Of a DNA stretch of 64,000 nt, positions 8,641-17,850 are shown one piece after another. Position 1 is the stretch's first letter. Each line of letters opens with the position of its first letter. The notes under the pieces are model-generated. The model was not told the origin of the DNA. It saw only the letters and a program-made list of their open reading frames with translations, and ran no database searches. Source of the DNA: CAVXJN01 sp963762165 (lineage in GTDB: Bacteria > Pseudomonadota > Gammaproteobacteria > JASBUN01); NCBI GenBank assembly GCA_963762165.1, contig CAVXJN010000003.1:1302001-1366000 (forward strand). The letters are read 5' to 3'. The translations under genes and the position numbers were made by a program.

Positions 8641-9248
8641 TGAAACGCATTGCAATTTGGACGCTGGTTCTACTGTTTGCCGCAGCTCCGGTCTGGGCGC
8701 GGCCCGTGGGCAAGGATGCGGCCGATCTGGTCAAGCAGACCACCGAACAGATGTTGACGGCATTGCGCAAGAACGAACAGACCATCCAGCAGCACCCTGA
8801 AAAAATTTACGACCTCTTCAGTGACATCGTCCTGCCGCATTTCGATTTCGAGTTCATGTCCAGGTCGGTGCTTGGCAAATACTGGAATCGCGCTTCGCCC
8901 GAGCAGCAAAAAAAATTCACGGAAGAATTCCGAAACCTGTTGGTCCGCACATATGCCAGTTCCCTGGCGCAATACAACGGCCAGGACGTGAAATTCCTGC
9001 CACTGCGTCCCGGCAACCGCGACGACGAAGTGACGGTGCGCACCGAAATCCAGCAGAAAAGCGGGTTTCCGATTCCCGTGGAATATGACCTCAAGTACGA
9101 AAACAATGAATGGAAGGTCGTGGGCATGACCATCGATGGCTTGAATCTGGTGCTCAATTACCGCACCTCGTTCGGCAATGAAATCCGCCAGAAAGGGCTC
9201 GACACGACCATCACGAATCTCGCCGCCCGCAACCGGGAGGGTGCGTGA
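8640..9248 (+). CDS. mlaC: Periplasmic phospholipid-binding protein MlaC
   Basis: MlaC shuttles phospholipid through the periplasm between the MlaA-porin complex and MlaFEDB. The 202-residue protein has a signal peptide (residues 1-20, ending VWA-RP) and the Ttg2D/MlaC fold signatures, including FDFEFMSRSVLGKYW near residue 65 and a VEYDLKYENNEWKVV strand pair. The start overlaps the TolC-like stop (TAATG). mlaB overlaps its 3' end. Confidence 0.94.
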   Translation: MKRIAIWTLVLLFAAAPVWARPVGKDAADLVKQTTEQMLTALRKNEQTIQQHPEKIYDLFSDIVLPHFDFEFMSRSVLGKYWNRASPEQQKKFTEEFRNLLVRTYASSLAQYNGQDVKFLPLRPGNRDDEVTVRTEIQQKSGFPIPVEYDLKYENNEWKVVGMTIDGLNLVLNYRTSFGNEIRQKGLDTTITNLAARNREGA

Positions 9249-9553
9249 CCGTCCAACTCGAGGAGCAATCGCCCGGACACTGGCGGTTATCCGGCGAACT
9301 GAGCTTTCAGACCGTACCAGGATTGTCGGAACGCTCCGCGGCATTATTTGCCGACCAATCCCACGTCGATGTCGATTTACGGGATGTGCGCCGCGCCGAC
9401 AGTGCCGGTGTGGCGTTGTTGGTGGAATGGGCCCGCGAAGCGCGTCAGCGCGCTGTGGAAATCCGTTATCTCAACGTTCCCGGGCAGATGCTGGCCATCG
9501 CCCGGGTCAGCAGCCTTGATCAAATCCTGCCGCTCGCCCTCGCTCGTGGTTAA
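9245..9553 (+). CDS. mlaB: STAS-domain protein MlaB
   Basis: MlaB is the small cytoplasmic STAS-domain subunit that stabilises MlaF in the MlaFEDB complex. The 102-residue protein shows the STAS core DVDLRDVRRADSAGVALLVEW near residues 38-58. The GTG start at 9245 overlaps the mlaC stop. It ends the mla operon; the next coding remnant begins 3 bases later. Confidence 0.9.
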   Translation: MTVQLEEQSPGHWRLSGELSFQTVPGLSERSAALFADQSHVDVDLRDVRRADSAGVALLVEWAREARQRAVEIRYLNVPGQMLAIARVSSLDQILPLALARG

Positions 9554-9556
9554 TTC

Positions 9557-10115
9557 ATGCAGGCAGCGGTCGAATTCCGGGACGTGCACAAGCACGACCG
9601 CGAGTCGCGGGCTCTCGACCGGGGCGGTTTTTACATCGAGTCCAGCGAAATCCGTGGCTTACTGGGCTCCAGCGGCGCCCGCAGATCGAGCCTGATCACT
9701 TTTATTTGCGGCCTGGCCACACGCCGTGGGCGGTCAGGCGACGTTAGAGGGCTGCGACGCGGCGCCGTCGGCAGCGCCGGTCCCACAGGAACTCGACTAC
9801 GATCCTTTGTTCACGGTGCGGGAAATGCTGCAGTCGGGGTATTTCGGCCGCGGTCGCGATAAAACGAAATTTCGTGGTTCTGCCCGTGGTGATTCTCAGC
9901 GGTGTGTCCATTTCATCCATCCCTTGCCGGGAATCTGGCAGCGGACCTCCCGTTCCAACCCATTTTTCTATATGATTGACGGCTTTCGCCACCGGTTCCC
10001 AAGGGTTTCGGATCTGTCTGCCGCACTCAGCGTGGCGGTCGGCGCATGGTCTTCGGCGGAGGTGACTTCGGTGAGTTTGCTGCTTCCGGCTCCGGGCTGC
10101 GAACTCCGTCGCTGA
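9557..10115 (+). pseudogene. Relic of a YadG/YadH-type ABC-2 exporter (ATPase N-terminus joined to permease C-terminus)
   Basis: The first part (9557-about 9725) still reads as the start of a YadG-type ABC ATPase, with VEFRDVHK and ALDRGGFYIESSEI, but the Walker A has become GLLGSSGARRSS, losing the Gly-Lys-Thr. A frame change follows and residues like PQELDYDPLFTVREML (near 9776-9825) continue the ATPase Q-loop region. From about 9920 the reading is LPGIWQRTSRSNPFFYMIDGF, which matches the C-terminal end of YadH-type permeases. Signature motif, Walker B and most of the permease are missing. In related bacteria an intact pair occupies this spot between mlaB and ibaG. This is genuine decay by deletion and substitution. 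Confidence 0.75.
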
Positions 10116-10164
10116 TCAATCGGTTCGCCCGGGGCTGCGTGCTTCAAATCAAATAGGTTGTGCA

Positions 10165-10413
10165 ATGATTCATCGAGACGAAATCAAGAAATTAATCGAG
10201 GCCGGTGTCGCCGATGCTACGGTGATCGTCCGCGGCGACGACGGCCAGCACTTCGAAGCGGAAGTGACCAGTCCCGAGTTTGAAGGCAAGAACATGGTCA
10301 AGCAGCATCAGCTCGTGTACGCGGCCTTGGGCGATCGCATGCAGACCGGCGAGATCCATGCTTTGGCGCTGCGCACCTATACACCGCAGGAGTGGCAGGA
10401 GAAGCAGTCATAG
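10165..10413 (+). CDS. ibaG: BolA family iron metabolism protein IbaG
   Basis: The 82-residue protein is a BolA-fold protein of the IbaG/YrbA type, which partners with monothiol glutaredoxin in Fe-S cluster handling. The core VRGDDGQHFEAEVTSPEFEGK and the conserved helix NMVKQHQLVYAALGDRM with its His are visible. It precedes murA by 67 bases, the arrangement seen in E. coli and Pseudomonas. Confidence 0.92.
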   Translation: MIHRDEIKKLIEAGVADATVIVRGDDGQHFEAEVTSPEFEGKNMVKQHQLVYAALGDRMQTGEIHALALRTYTPQEWQEKQS

Positions 10414-10480
10414 ACACGGGGCTTCAGAATCCGGGTTCGCAGCGACGCGCAGTGTTTCCCGCAACCGAAATCGGAACGCA

Positions 10481-11740
10481 ATGGACAAGCTGATCATCAC
10501 CGGCGGCGGCGCGCTCGAAGGCGAGATCGCGATTTCGGGGGCGAAGAATGCCACGTTGCCGATTCTTGCCGCGACGCTGCTGGCCGACGGACCCATGGTG
10601 ATCGGCAATGTGCCGCATCTGCACGATGTCACCACCACCATGGAATTGCTCGGCCGCATGGGTGTCGAGCTTACGGTGGACGAGCGCATGCATATCGAGG
10701 CCGACCCACGGCCGATTCGTGATTTTTACGCGCCCTACGAACTGGTCAAGACCATGCGCGCCTCGATTCTGGTATTGGGCCCCCTGTTGGCACGTTACGG
10801 CGAGGCGGTCGTATCCTTGCCGGGCGGCTGCGCGATCGGCTCCCGTCCGGTGAACCTGCATATCGACGGGCTACGCAAAATGGGCGCGGACATCACCGTG
10901 GAAGGCGGATATATCAACGCTCGTTGCGAGCGTTTGCACGGCGCGCAGCTGGTCATGGATATGGTCACGGTTACCGGCACCGAGAATTTGATGATGGCGG
11001 CGGCGCTCGCCGATGGCACGACGGTGATCGAAAATGCGGCCCGAGAGCCCGAAGTGGTGGACTTGGCCGAATGCCTCAACGCCATGGGCGCAAGGGTTGG
11101 CGGCGCCGGCACGGATACCATTACGGTGCAGGGCGTAGAGCGGCTCGAAGGCACGCGCTACGACGTGCTCCCCGACCGCATCGAGACCGGTACCTATCTG
11201 GTGGCAGCCGCGATGACGGGCGGTCACGTCAAGCTCAAGGAGACCCGTCCCGATCTGCTGGACGCCGTACTGCGCAAGCTGCAGGCAGCCGGTGCCGAGG
11301 TGAACTGCGGAAACAATTGGATCGAGTTGAAAATGAACGGTCGGCGGGCGCAGGCAGTGGATATCCATACGGCGCCGTACCCCGCGTTTCCCACCGACAT
11401 GCAGGCGCAGTTCACGGCCTTGAACTCGGTTGCCGAGGGTGTGGGCATGATCACCGAAACGGTATTCGAGAATCGGTTCATGCACGTGCAGGAAATGCAG
11501 CGCATGGGCGCCGACATTCGTCTCGAGGGCAATACGGTCATCAGCAAGGGCGTGAAACGTCTGACCGCGGCGCCGGTCATGGCGACCGATCTGCGAGCCT
11601 CGGCGAGCCTGGTGTTGGCCGGCTTGGTGGCGGAGGGCGAGACGGTGGTCGATCGCATTTACCACATCGATCGCGGATACGAGAACATCGAGGAAAAGCT
11701 GCAGCAGCTGGGCGCCAAGATTCGACGCGTCCCGGCCTGA
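10481..11740 (+). CDS. murA: UDP-N-acetylglucosamine 1-carboxyvinyltransferase MurA
   Basis: MurA transfers enolpyruvate from PEP to UDP-GlcNAc, the first committed step of peptidoglycan synthesis. The protein has 419 residues, equal to E. coli MurA. The active-site Lys-Asn pair is in SGAKNA (residues 20-25), and the catalytic Cys is residue 117 in LPGGCAIGSRP, so a fosfomycin-sensitive Cys form is predicted. I chose the ATG at 10481 because upstream in-frame sequence is not family-like. hisG follows after 21 bases. Confidence 0.97.
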   Translation: MDKLIITGGGALEGEIAISGAKNATLPILAATLLADGPMVIGNVPHLHDVTTTMELLGRMGVELTVDERMHIEADPRPIRDFYAPYELVKTMRASILVLGPLLARYGEAVVSLPGGCAIGSRPVNLHIDGLRKMGADITVEGGYINARCERLHGAQLVMDMVTVTGTENLMMAAALADGTTVIENAAREPEVVDLAECLNAMGARVGGAGTDTITVQGVERLEGTRYDVLPDRIETGTYLVAAAMTGGHVKLKETRPDLLDAVLRKLQAAGAEVNCGNNWIELKMNGRRAQAVDIHTAPYPAFPTDMQAQFTALNSVAEGVGMITETVFENRFMHVQEMQRMGADIRLEGNTVISKGVKRLTAAPVMATDLRASASLVLAGLVAEGETVVDRIYHIDRGYENIEEKLQQLGAKIRRVPA

Positions 11741-11761
11741 TGGCGTACCGAGCGCAAGTCC

Positions 11762-12415
11762 ATGAGTGAACCACTGACCATCGCATTTTCAAAAGGCCGG
11801 ATCTTCACCGAGACGCTGCCGTTGCTGGCGCACGCGGGCATCGAGCCCAGCGACGACCCCGAAACCAGCCGCAAGTTGATTCTCGACACCAACGATGCCG
11901 ACGTGAAGCTGGTGATCATCCGCGCCGCGGACGTGCCGACCTATGTGCAATACGGTGCCGCCGATATCGGTGTCGCGGGCAAGGATGTACTGATGGAGCA
12001 TGGCGGCGAAGGCTTGTACGAACCGTTGGATCTGCGGATTGCACGCTGCCGTATGATGGTGGCGGGGCTGGCCGACGGGCCCCGTCCGCGCGGGCGGCTG
12101 CGCATCGCCACCAAGTACATCAATTGCACGCGCCGCTATTTTGCAGCCCAGGGCCGACAGGTGGAGATCATCAAATTGTACGGCTCCATGGAACTCGCGC
12201 CGCTGGTTGGGCTGGCGGACCGGATCGTCGACCTTGTGGATACCGGCGGCACGCTGAAGGCCAATGGGTTGGTTGCCATGGATCACATCGCCGATATCAG
12301 TTCCCGCTTGGTGATCAACAAAGCCGCCATGAAAATGAAATCGGCACGAATCAAGGAATTCATGGCGCTGATGGGCGAGGCCGTGGAACGCAACAGCGAG
12401 CGGAGCAAACCATGA
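11762..12415 (+). CDS. hisG: ATP phosphoribosyltransferase HisG, short form
   Basis: HisG condenses ATP with PRPP in the first step of histidine biosynthesis. At 217 residues it is the short form, lacking the C-terminal regulatory ACT-like domain, so it should need the HisRS-like subunit HisZ, which is not in this window. Conserved pieces include LAFSKGRI-type start (IAFSKGRIFTETLP), DIGVAGKDVL and the PRPP loop DLVDTGGTLKANGL. Its TGA overlaps the hisD ATG. Confidence 0.95.
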   Translation: MSEPLTIAFSKGRIFTETLPLLAHAGIEPSDDPETSRKLILDTNDADVKLVIIRAADVPTYVQYGAADIGVAGKDVLMEHGGEGLYEPLDLRIARCRMMVAGLADGPRPRGRLRIATKYINCTRRYFAAQGRQVEIIKLYGSMELAPLVGLADRIVDLVDTGGTLKANGLVAMDHIADISSRLVINKAAMKMKSARIKEFMALMGEAVERNSERSKP

Positions 12416-13714
12416 ATGATATGCGACGTTTGCGCTTTGGCGACGCCGACTTCTGGTCGCAACTGGAGCGGTTGCTGGCATGGGACAGTGTCTCCGACCA
12501 ACAGGTTGCGCAGACGGTGCGCGATATCATCGCCGAAGTGCGGCGCAACGGCGATCAGGCTTTACTGCAATACACCAACCGCTTCGACCGCCGCGACGCG
12601 CGGTCCATGGCCGAGTTGGAGATTCCGCTCGAGCGCATGCGGCAGGCGTTGGATCAATTGCCGCAACCGCAACGGCAGGCCCTGGAAACCGCGGCCGCCC
12701 GCGTGCGCAGCCTATCACGAACATCAGAAGCTCCAGTCCTGGCGCTACACCGAAGCCGACGGCACGGTGCTCGGCCAGCAGGTAACGCCGCTGGACCGGG
12801 TCGGCCTGTACGTGCCGGGAGGCAAAGCCGCGTATCCGTCCTCGGTGCTGATGAACGCGATCCCGGCAAAGGTCGCGGGTGTTGGCGAGCTGATCATGGT
12901 GGTGCCGGCACCGGACGGCGTATTGAACGAGCTGGTGCTGGCGGCGGCAGCGATTGCCGGCGTCGACCGGGTGTTCGCCATCGGCGGTGCGCAGGCGGTG
13001 GCGGCTCTGGCCTATGGCACCGAAACCGTGCCGCGGGTCGACAAGATCGTCGGACCCGGCAACATCTACGTCGCCACGGCGAAAAGCATGGTGTTCGGCG
13101 CCGTGGGCATCGACATGATCGCCGGACCGTCGGAAATCCTGGTGGTCTGCGACGGTGCCACCGACCCGGACTGGATCGCCATGGATCTGTTCTCCCAGGC
13201 CGAACACGACGAGGACGCGCAATCGATCCTGGTATCGCCCGACGTGCGATTTCTCGATGCGGTGCAGGCCAGCATCGAACGCCTGTTGCCGGAAATGGAA
13301 CGGGCGGACATTATCGCCGCTGCACTCGGTGCCCGCGGTGCCATGGTCGAAGTGGCGGACCTCGACCAAGCGGTCGAGGTGGCTAACTATATCGCGCCCG
13401 AACACCTGGAGTTGTCGGTGGCGGAGCCCGAGGCGCTGGCGGCGCGGATTCGCCATGCGGGGGCGATTTTCATGGGCCGCTACACGGCGGAGGCCTTGGG
13501 CGACTATTGCGCGGGCCCGAACCATGTTCTGCCGACCTCGCGCACGGCCCGATTCTCGTCGCCACTGGGTGTGTACGATTTCCAAAAGCGCAGCAGCTTG
13601 ATCATGTGCTCGGCGGAAGGCGCTTCGGTGCTGGGCGCCACCGCCTCGGTGCTGGCCCGGGGCGAACAGCTCACCGCGCATGCCCGTTCGGCGGAATACC
13701 GCGTCAAGCGTTAG
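12412..13714 (+). CDS. hisD: Histidinol dehydrogenase HisD (one frameshift in this sequence)
   Basis: HisD performs the last two oxidations to histidine with NAD and zinc. The first 100 residues are in one frame from the ATG at 12412 (MNDMRRLRFGD); at about 12708-12714, in cgcagcctat, the reading passes to the +1 frame, where AYHEHQKLQSW continues without break to the end (YRVKR). Motifs after the shift include PGGKAAYPSSVLMN, GPGNIYVATAK, the catalytic Glu-His in IAPEHLEL and GPNHVLPT. One extra base explains the shift, and the full-length translation would be the normal size of about 433 residues. A sequencing error is likelier than gene loss because hisG and hisC are intact. Confidence 0.9.
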
Positions 13715-13795
13715 AGTGCATATTGAACTGGTTGCGACGCGGTCTCGTGCCAAGGCCGGCGGTCGCAATCGAGCGATTCGGACCAAGGCCTTGCG

Positions 13796-14893
13796 ATGGA
13801 TTCCATAGACGAACGGGTGCGGCAGTGGATTCGTGCCGATATCCGTGCCCTGTCGGCCTATCACGTGCCTCCGGCTCGAGGGTTGATTAAGCTCGACGCC
13901 ATGGAGAACCCCTATACCTGGCCGGAAGCGCTACTGGATGCCTGGCTCGCCAAGCTGCGCCGCGTCGCGCTCAACCGTTACCCTGACCCGGCGTCCACGG
14001 AACTCAAGGCGCGGCTGCGCAGCGCCTTCGACATCCCGGCCGGACACGACTTGCTACTCGGCAACGGCTCCGACGAGCTGATTCAGTTGCTGGCCCTGGC
14101 CGTGGCCGAGCCCGGCCGCACGATTCTGGCGCCGGAACCGAGCTTCGTCATGTATCGCATGATCGCGACTTTCGCCGGTCTCGAGTACGTCGGCGTGCCG
14201 TTGCGTGCCGATGATTTCGGCCTCGATCGGGAGGCGATGCTCGGCGCAATCGAGCGGCATCAGCCGGCGCTGGTGTTTTTGGCGCACCCCAACAATCCCA
14301 CCGGCAATTTGTTCGACCCGGCCACGATCGAGGCGATCGTCGAGGCGACGCCGGGTCTGGTGGTGGTGGACGAAGCCTATAGCGCTTTCGCGAAACACAC
14401 CTTCATGCCCTCCCTGGGCCGTTATCCCAATCTGCTGGTCATGCGCACCGTGTCGAAAATGGGTTTGGCCGGTCTGCGTCTGGGCCTGTTGGCGGGACCG
14501 CCGGCGTGGCTCGGTGAACTCGATAAATTGCGCTTGCCCTACAACATCAACGTGCTGACCCAGGCGAGCGCGGAATTCGCGCTGGAGCACAAAGCCGTGC
14601 TCGATGAGCAGACCGAGGCCATTCGCGCGGACCGGCAACGCTTGTTCGACGCATTGGATGCGATGGCGGGCGTCGAGGTCTACCCGAGTCAGGCGAACTT
14701 CTTGTTATTGCGAGTTGCCGAGGGCAGGGCGGATTCGTTGTTTGCGCGCCTGCGCGAGCAGGGTGTACTGATCAAGAATCTGAACGGCGCCGGCGGCATG
14801 CTGCGCAATTGCCTGCGGGTTACGGTGGGCAAACCCGAGGAGAATCGCCGTTTTCTGGACGCGTTCAGTCTCGCGTTGGCGCAATCTGCTTAG
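13796..14893 (+). CDS. hisC: Histidinol-phosphate aminotransferase HisC
   Basis: HisC is a PLP-dependent fold-type I aminotransferase acting on imidazole acetol phosphate. The 365-residue protein has the PLP-phosphate loop GNGSDE (residues 89-94), the NNPTGN segment (166-171), VDEAYSAF (191-198) and the Schiff-base lysine K221 in VSKMGLAGLRLG. It ends 5 bases from the convergent algW gene. The 81-base spacer after hisD contains nothing recognisable. Confidence 0.95.
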   Translation: MDSIDERVRQWIRADIRALSAYHVPPARGLIKLDAMENPYTWPEALLDAWLAKLRRVALNRYPDPASTELKARLRSAFDIPAGHDLLLGNGSDELIQLLALAVAEPGRTILAPEPSFVMYRMIATFAGLEYVGVPLRADDFGLDREAMLGAIERHQPALVFLAHPNNPTGNLFDPATIEAIVEATPGLVVVDEAYSAFAKHTFMPSLGRYPNLLVMRTVSKMGLAGLRLGLLAGPPAWLGELDKLRLPYNINVLTQASAEFALEHKAVLDEQTEAIRADRQRLFDALDAMAGVEVYPSQANFLLLRVAEGRADSLFARLREQGVLIKNLNGAGGMLRNCLRVTVGKPEENRRFLDAFSLALAQSA

Positions 14894-14897
14894 GTCT

Positions 14898-16061
14898 TCA
14901 TTGCAGCGGCGAGGGGCTGGCAGGACGCTGCGCCACCTCGGCCTCGGCGTTGAACGGGCGGCCATTGCGGATCCCCTTGAGGCTGATCTTGTCTCCCGGT
15001 TTCACCCGGGCGATCAGGTCCAGCATCTGGCGTGCGTCGTAGACCTGTTCCGAATTCACCGCCAATAAGATGTCTCCTGGTTTCAGGCCCGCGCGGCGCG
15101 CAGGACTGTCTTCGAACAATGCCGCCACCACGACACCGTAGGGATTCTCCAGACCGGCTTCCCGGGCGCGATCCGGGGTCAGGTCGTTCATGCTGATGCC
15201 CAGCCAGCCGCGCACCACATGGCCGTTTTCGATCACTTCGGTGAGGACCTTGCGCGCCAGATTGGCCGGGATGGCGAAGCCGATACCCTGGGAACCGCCG
15301 GTACGCGAGAAGATTGCGGTGTTGATGCCCACCAGCTCGCCCCGGCTGTTTACCAATGCACCGCCGGAGTTTCCGGGATTAATGGCGGCATCGGTTTGAA
15401 TGAAGTTTTCATAAGTATTGATGCCCAGTCGTTTGCGCCCGGTGGCGCTGACGATGCCCTGGGTCACGGTCTGGCCGACTCCGTACGGATTCCCGATCGC
15501 GAGCACCACGTCGCCAACTTGCAAGTGCTCGGAATCGCCGAGGGTGATGGCGGGCACGTCGGGCAGCTGAATCTTCAGGACCGCGAGATCGGTGTCCGGG
15601 TCGCTGCCCACCAACGACGCCGCCGCGCTGCGGCCATTGCTGAGCATCACCTCCACCTCATTGGCCCCGGCAATGACATGGTAATTGGTCAGAATGTAAC
15701 CCTTGGCGCTGAATATGACACCGGAGCCCAACCCGGTCTGGATCTGCCGTCCATCGGGAACGGCCTCCCGGTCGAAAAAGCGGTCCAGGTGCGGGACCGC
15801 TTCGCTGTCGAGGTTACCCAGTACCCTGGCGCTATAGATGTTCACCACTGCCGGCGACGCCCGTTGCACCGCGTCTGCGAACGACAAGGGCGCGGCGGCG
15901 CCGATTCGCTGTATGACTGCGGGCGTTGTGGCCTGTTGGATCTGCACGACCGGGCGAGGCGCGCGGATCCATTCCGGGCGCAGCCAAACCACCGCCAGCG
16001 CCGCGGCAATGCCCACGGTAGCGAATCGAAACACAAAATTCAGGGTGCGCGTGATAGACAC
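14898..16061 (-). CDS. algW: Periplasmic serine protease AlgW/DegS (site-1 protease of envelope stress)
   Basis: This is a membrane-anchored HtrA-family protease that cleaves the anti-sigma factor when misfolded porins appear. Of 387 residues, 10-27 form the N-terminal anchor. The catalytic triad is H128 (TNYHVI), D158 (DPDTDLAV) and S232 (NPGNSGGAL). A single PDZ domain covers about 285-375, which separates DegS/AlgW from two-PDZ DegP. The gene next to hisC is the Pseudomonas algW location. The 216-base gap to divergent nif3 shows no feature I can name. Confidence 0.93.
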   Translation of the reverse strand: MSITRTLNFVFRFATVGIAAALAVVWLRPEWIRAPRPVVQIQQATTPAVIQRIGAAAPLSFADAVQRASPAVVNIYSARVLGNLDSEAVPHLDRFFDREAVPDGRQIQTGLGSGVIFSAKGYILTNYHVIAGANEVEVMLSNGRSAAASLVGSDPDTDLAVLKIQLPDVPAITLGDSEHLQVGDVVLAIGNPYGVGQTVTQGIVSATGRKRLGINTYENFIQTDAAINPGNSGGALVNSRGELVGINTAIFSRTGGSQGIGFAIPANLARKVLTEVIENGHVVRGWLGISMNDLTPDRAREAGLENPYGVVVAALFEDSPARRAGLKPGDILLAVNSEQVYDARQMLDLIARVKPGDKISLKGIRNGRPFNAEAEVAQRPASPSPLQ

Positions 16062-16277
16062 GGTTTGGCGTCCATTGATTCGAGCCGATACACTAACGGC
16101 ACTTTGAAACTTGCGTCGTGCAGCTTCGCCGGCAATTCACCGCTGGGAGCACGAATCGAGCCCGCAGTCTCGCGGCGCCTTGACCACAGTGTACACAGGG
16201 GTCGGGGTCCGCGCAGTAATTGCCGACCGAGCGGCCTTCGCCGCGCTGTTCGGGCGTGATGTGCCTGGGAAGCATCC

Positions 16278-17033
16278 ATGGTATCGCTGAATGAACTGGT
16301 CACTTACAGCAACGATCTGCTGAATATCGAGCGGTTCGATGATTATTGTCCCAACGGCCTGCAGGTCGAGGGCCGCGATGCGGTGGAGCGGCTCGTCGCC
16401 GGCGTCACCGCAAGCCAGGCGCTGGTGGATGCGGCCGCGATGCGCGGCGCGGACCTGCTATTGGTGCACCACGGCTATTTCTGGAAGGGCGAGCCGGCGG
16501 TCATCACCGGTACCAGGCGCCGCCGGATCAAGGCACTGCTGGATGCCGGATTGAGTCTGTTGGCGTACCATCTGCCCCTCGATGCCCACTCCGAATTCGG
16601 CAACAACGTACAGTTGGCGGCACGGCTGGGGCTGCCCGTGGAAGGCCGCTTCGGGCCGCCGCCCCTGGAACTGGGTCTGTACGGCACGCTGCCTGCGGCT
16701 TTGGACGCTGACCAGTTCGGTGCCCGGATCGAGTCGGCCCTGGGCCGCACGCCGCTTCATATCGCCGGCAGCGGCCGGCCGATTCGCACGGTAGGCTGGT
16801 GCACCGGTGCGGCGCAGGGCTTGATCGACTCGGCTGCGCAACTCGGTCTGGATGCGTATGTTTCCGGTGAAATTTCCGAACAGACGGTGCATGCGGCGCG
16901 GGAACTGGGCATTCATTATTTTGCGGCCGGTCATCACGCGACGGAACGCTACGGCGCAGAGGCCCTCGGGCGCCATCTGGCGCAACGTTTCGGCCTCACG
17001 TTCGAATTCATCGATATCGAAAACCCGGTATAG
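16278..17033 (+). CDS. Nif3-like dinuclear metal center protein (YbgI family)
   Basis: The 251-residue protein belongs to the Nif3/YbgI family, which forms a toroidal hexamer with a di-metal site; its in vivo substrate is not settled (often labelled GTP cyclohydrolase 1 type 2-like). Metal-binding motifs are visible: LLVHHGYFW (two His, residues about 62-70), AYHLPLDAH (about 97-105) and AGHHATERYG (about 217-226). It follows a divergent promoter region with algW, as in Pseudomonas. Confidence 0.92.
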   Translation: MVSLNELVTYSNDLLNIERFDDYCPNGLQVEGRDAVERLVAGVTASQALVDAAAMRGADLLLVHHGYFWKGEPAVITGTRRRRIKALLDAGLSLLAYHLPLDAHSEFGNNVQLAARLGLPVEGRFGPPPLELGLYGTLPAALDADQFGARIESALGRTPLHIAGSGRPIRTVGWCTGAAQGLIDSAAQLGLDAYVSGEISEQTVHAARELGIHYFAAGHHATERYGAEALGRHLAQRFGLTFEFIDIENPV

Positions 17034-17244
17034 CGCTTGCGTACCGCTGCTGCCGATAGAGTTATTGCCCTGCCTTTCAAGGTAGCGGCCCGCGAGGATG
17101 AAGGTCGATGTGAAAAGGCGGTAATATTCTGATAGAATTGCCGCGCTCCGCAGGGCTGGCAGCTCCGGTTTTACTCCGAATTGGGTGGGCCTTCGGCCTC
17201 ACATGCGTGACTTTTTGCGTTCTGTTTTCGTCAGGAGATCGTAC

Positions 17245-17850
17245 ATGAGCAAAGAAGGCGTGGATCGCAGCAGGCGCCGCTTTCTCACCGCCACCGCAAG
17301 CGTGGTTGGCGGTGCAGGTGTGGTGGCGGCTGCAGTGCCGTTCGTGGCCTACATGACACCCAGCGACCGCGCTCGCGCCGCCGGGGCCCCCATCGAGGTG
17401 GATATCAGCAAGGTCGAGCTCGGCCAGAAGATCAACGTCAAGTGGCGCGGTCAGGTGGTTTGGGTGTTGCACCGTACCAAGCGCATGCTCGACGATCTGC
17501 CCAAGCTGAACGATCGGCTCAACGATCCCTTGTCCAAGAAAAGCCCCGACCAGCAACCTCCGTACGCGCAGAACCTCTATCGATCCATCAAGCCAGAATA
17601 TTTCATCGTCATCGGCATCTGTACCCATCTTGGCTGCTCGCCGACCTACCGTCCGGAGGTTGCGCCGGAAGATCTGGGCCCGGATTGGCTGGGCGGGTTC
17701 TTCTGCCCCTGTCATGGCTCGCGTTTCGATCTTGCCGGGCGTGTGTTCCAGGGTGTGCCGGCGCAGATCAATCTCAAAGTGCCGCCTTATTTCTATGTCA
17801 GCGACGCGGTGGTCCGCATCGGTGAAGATAAAGGTAAAGGAGCCGCATGA
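17245..17850 (+). CDS. petA: Ubiquinol-cytochrome c reductase iron-sulfur (Rieske) subunit PetA
   Basis: PetA carries the 2Fe-2S cluster of the cytochrome bc1 complex. The protein has 201 residues with a twin-arginine-type N-terminus (SRRRFL, residues 9-14), one membrane helix (about 15-37), and the two cluster loops CTHLGC (126-131) and CPCHGS (154-159). I chose the ATG at 17245 because an AGGAGA ribosome site lies 7 bases upstream; an in-frame ATG 20 codons earlier lacks one. The stop overlaps petB (ATGATGA). Confidence 0.96.
   Translation: MSKEGVDRSRRRFLTATASVVGGAGVVAAAVPFVAYMTPSDRARAAGAPIEVDISKVELGQKINVKWRGQVVWVLHRTKRMLDDLPKLNDRLNDPLSKKSPDQQPPYAQNLYRSIKPEYFIVIGICTHLGCSPTYRPEVAPEDLGPDWLGGFFCPCHGSRFDLAGRVFQGVPAQINLKVPPYFYVSDAVVRIGEDKGKGAA

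Noticed and set aside
9726..10115. A new small gene of 129 codons after mlaB
   Set aside because: Its parts match the Q-loop region of a YadG-type ATPase and the C-terminus of a YadH-type permease, so it is a relic and not a new gene.
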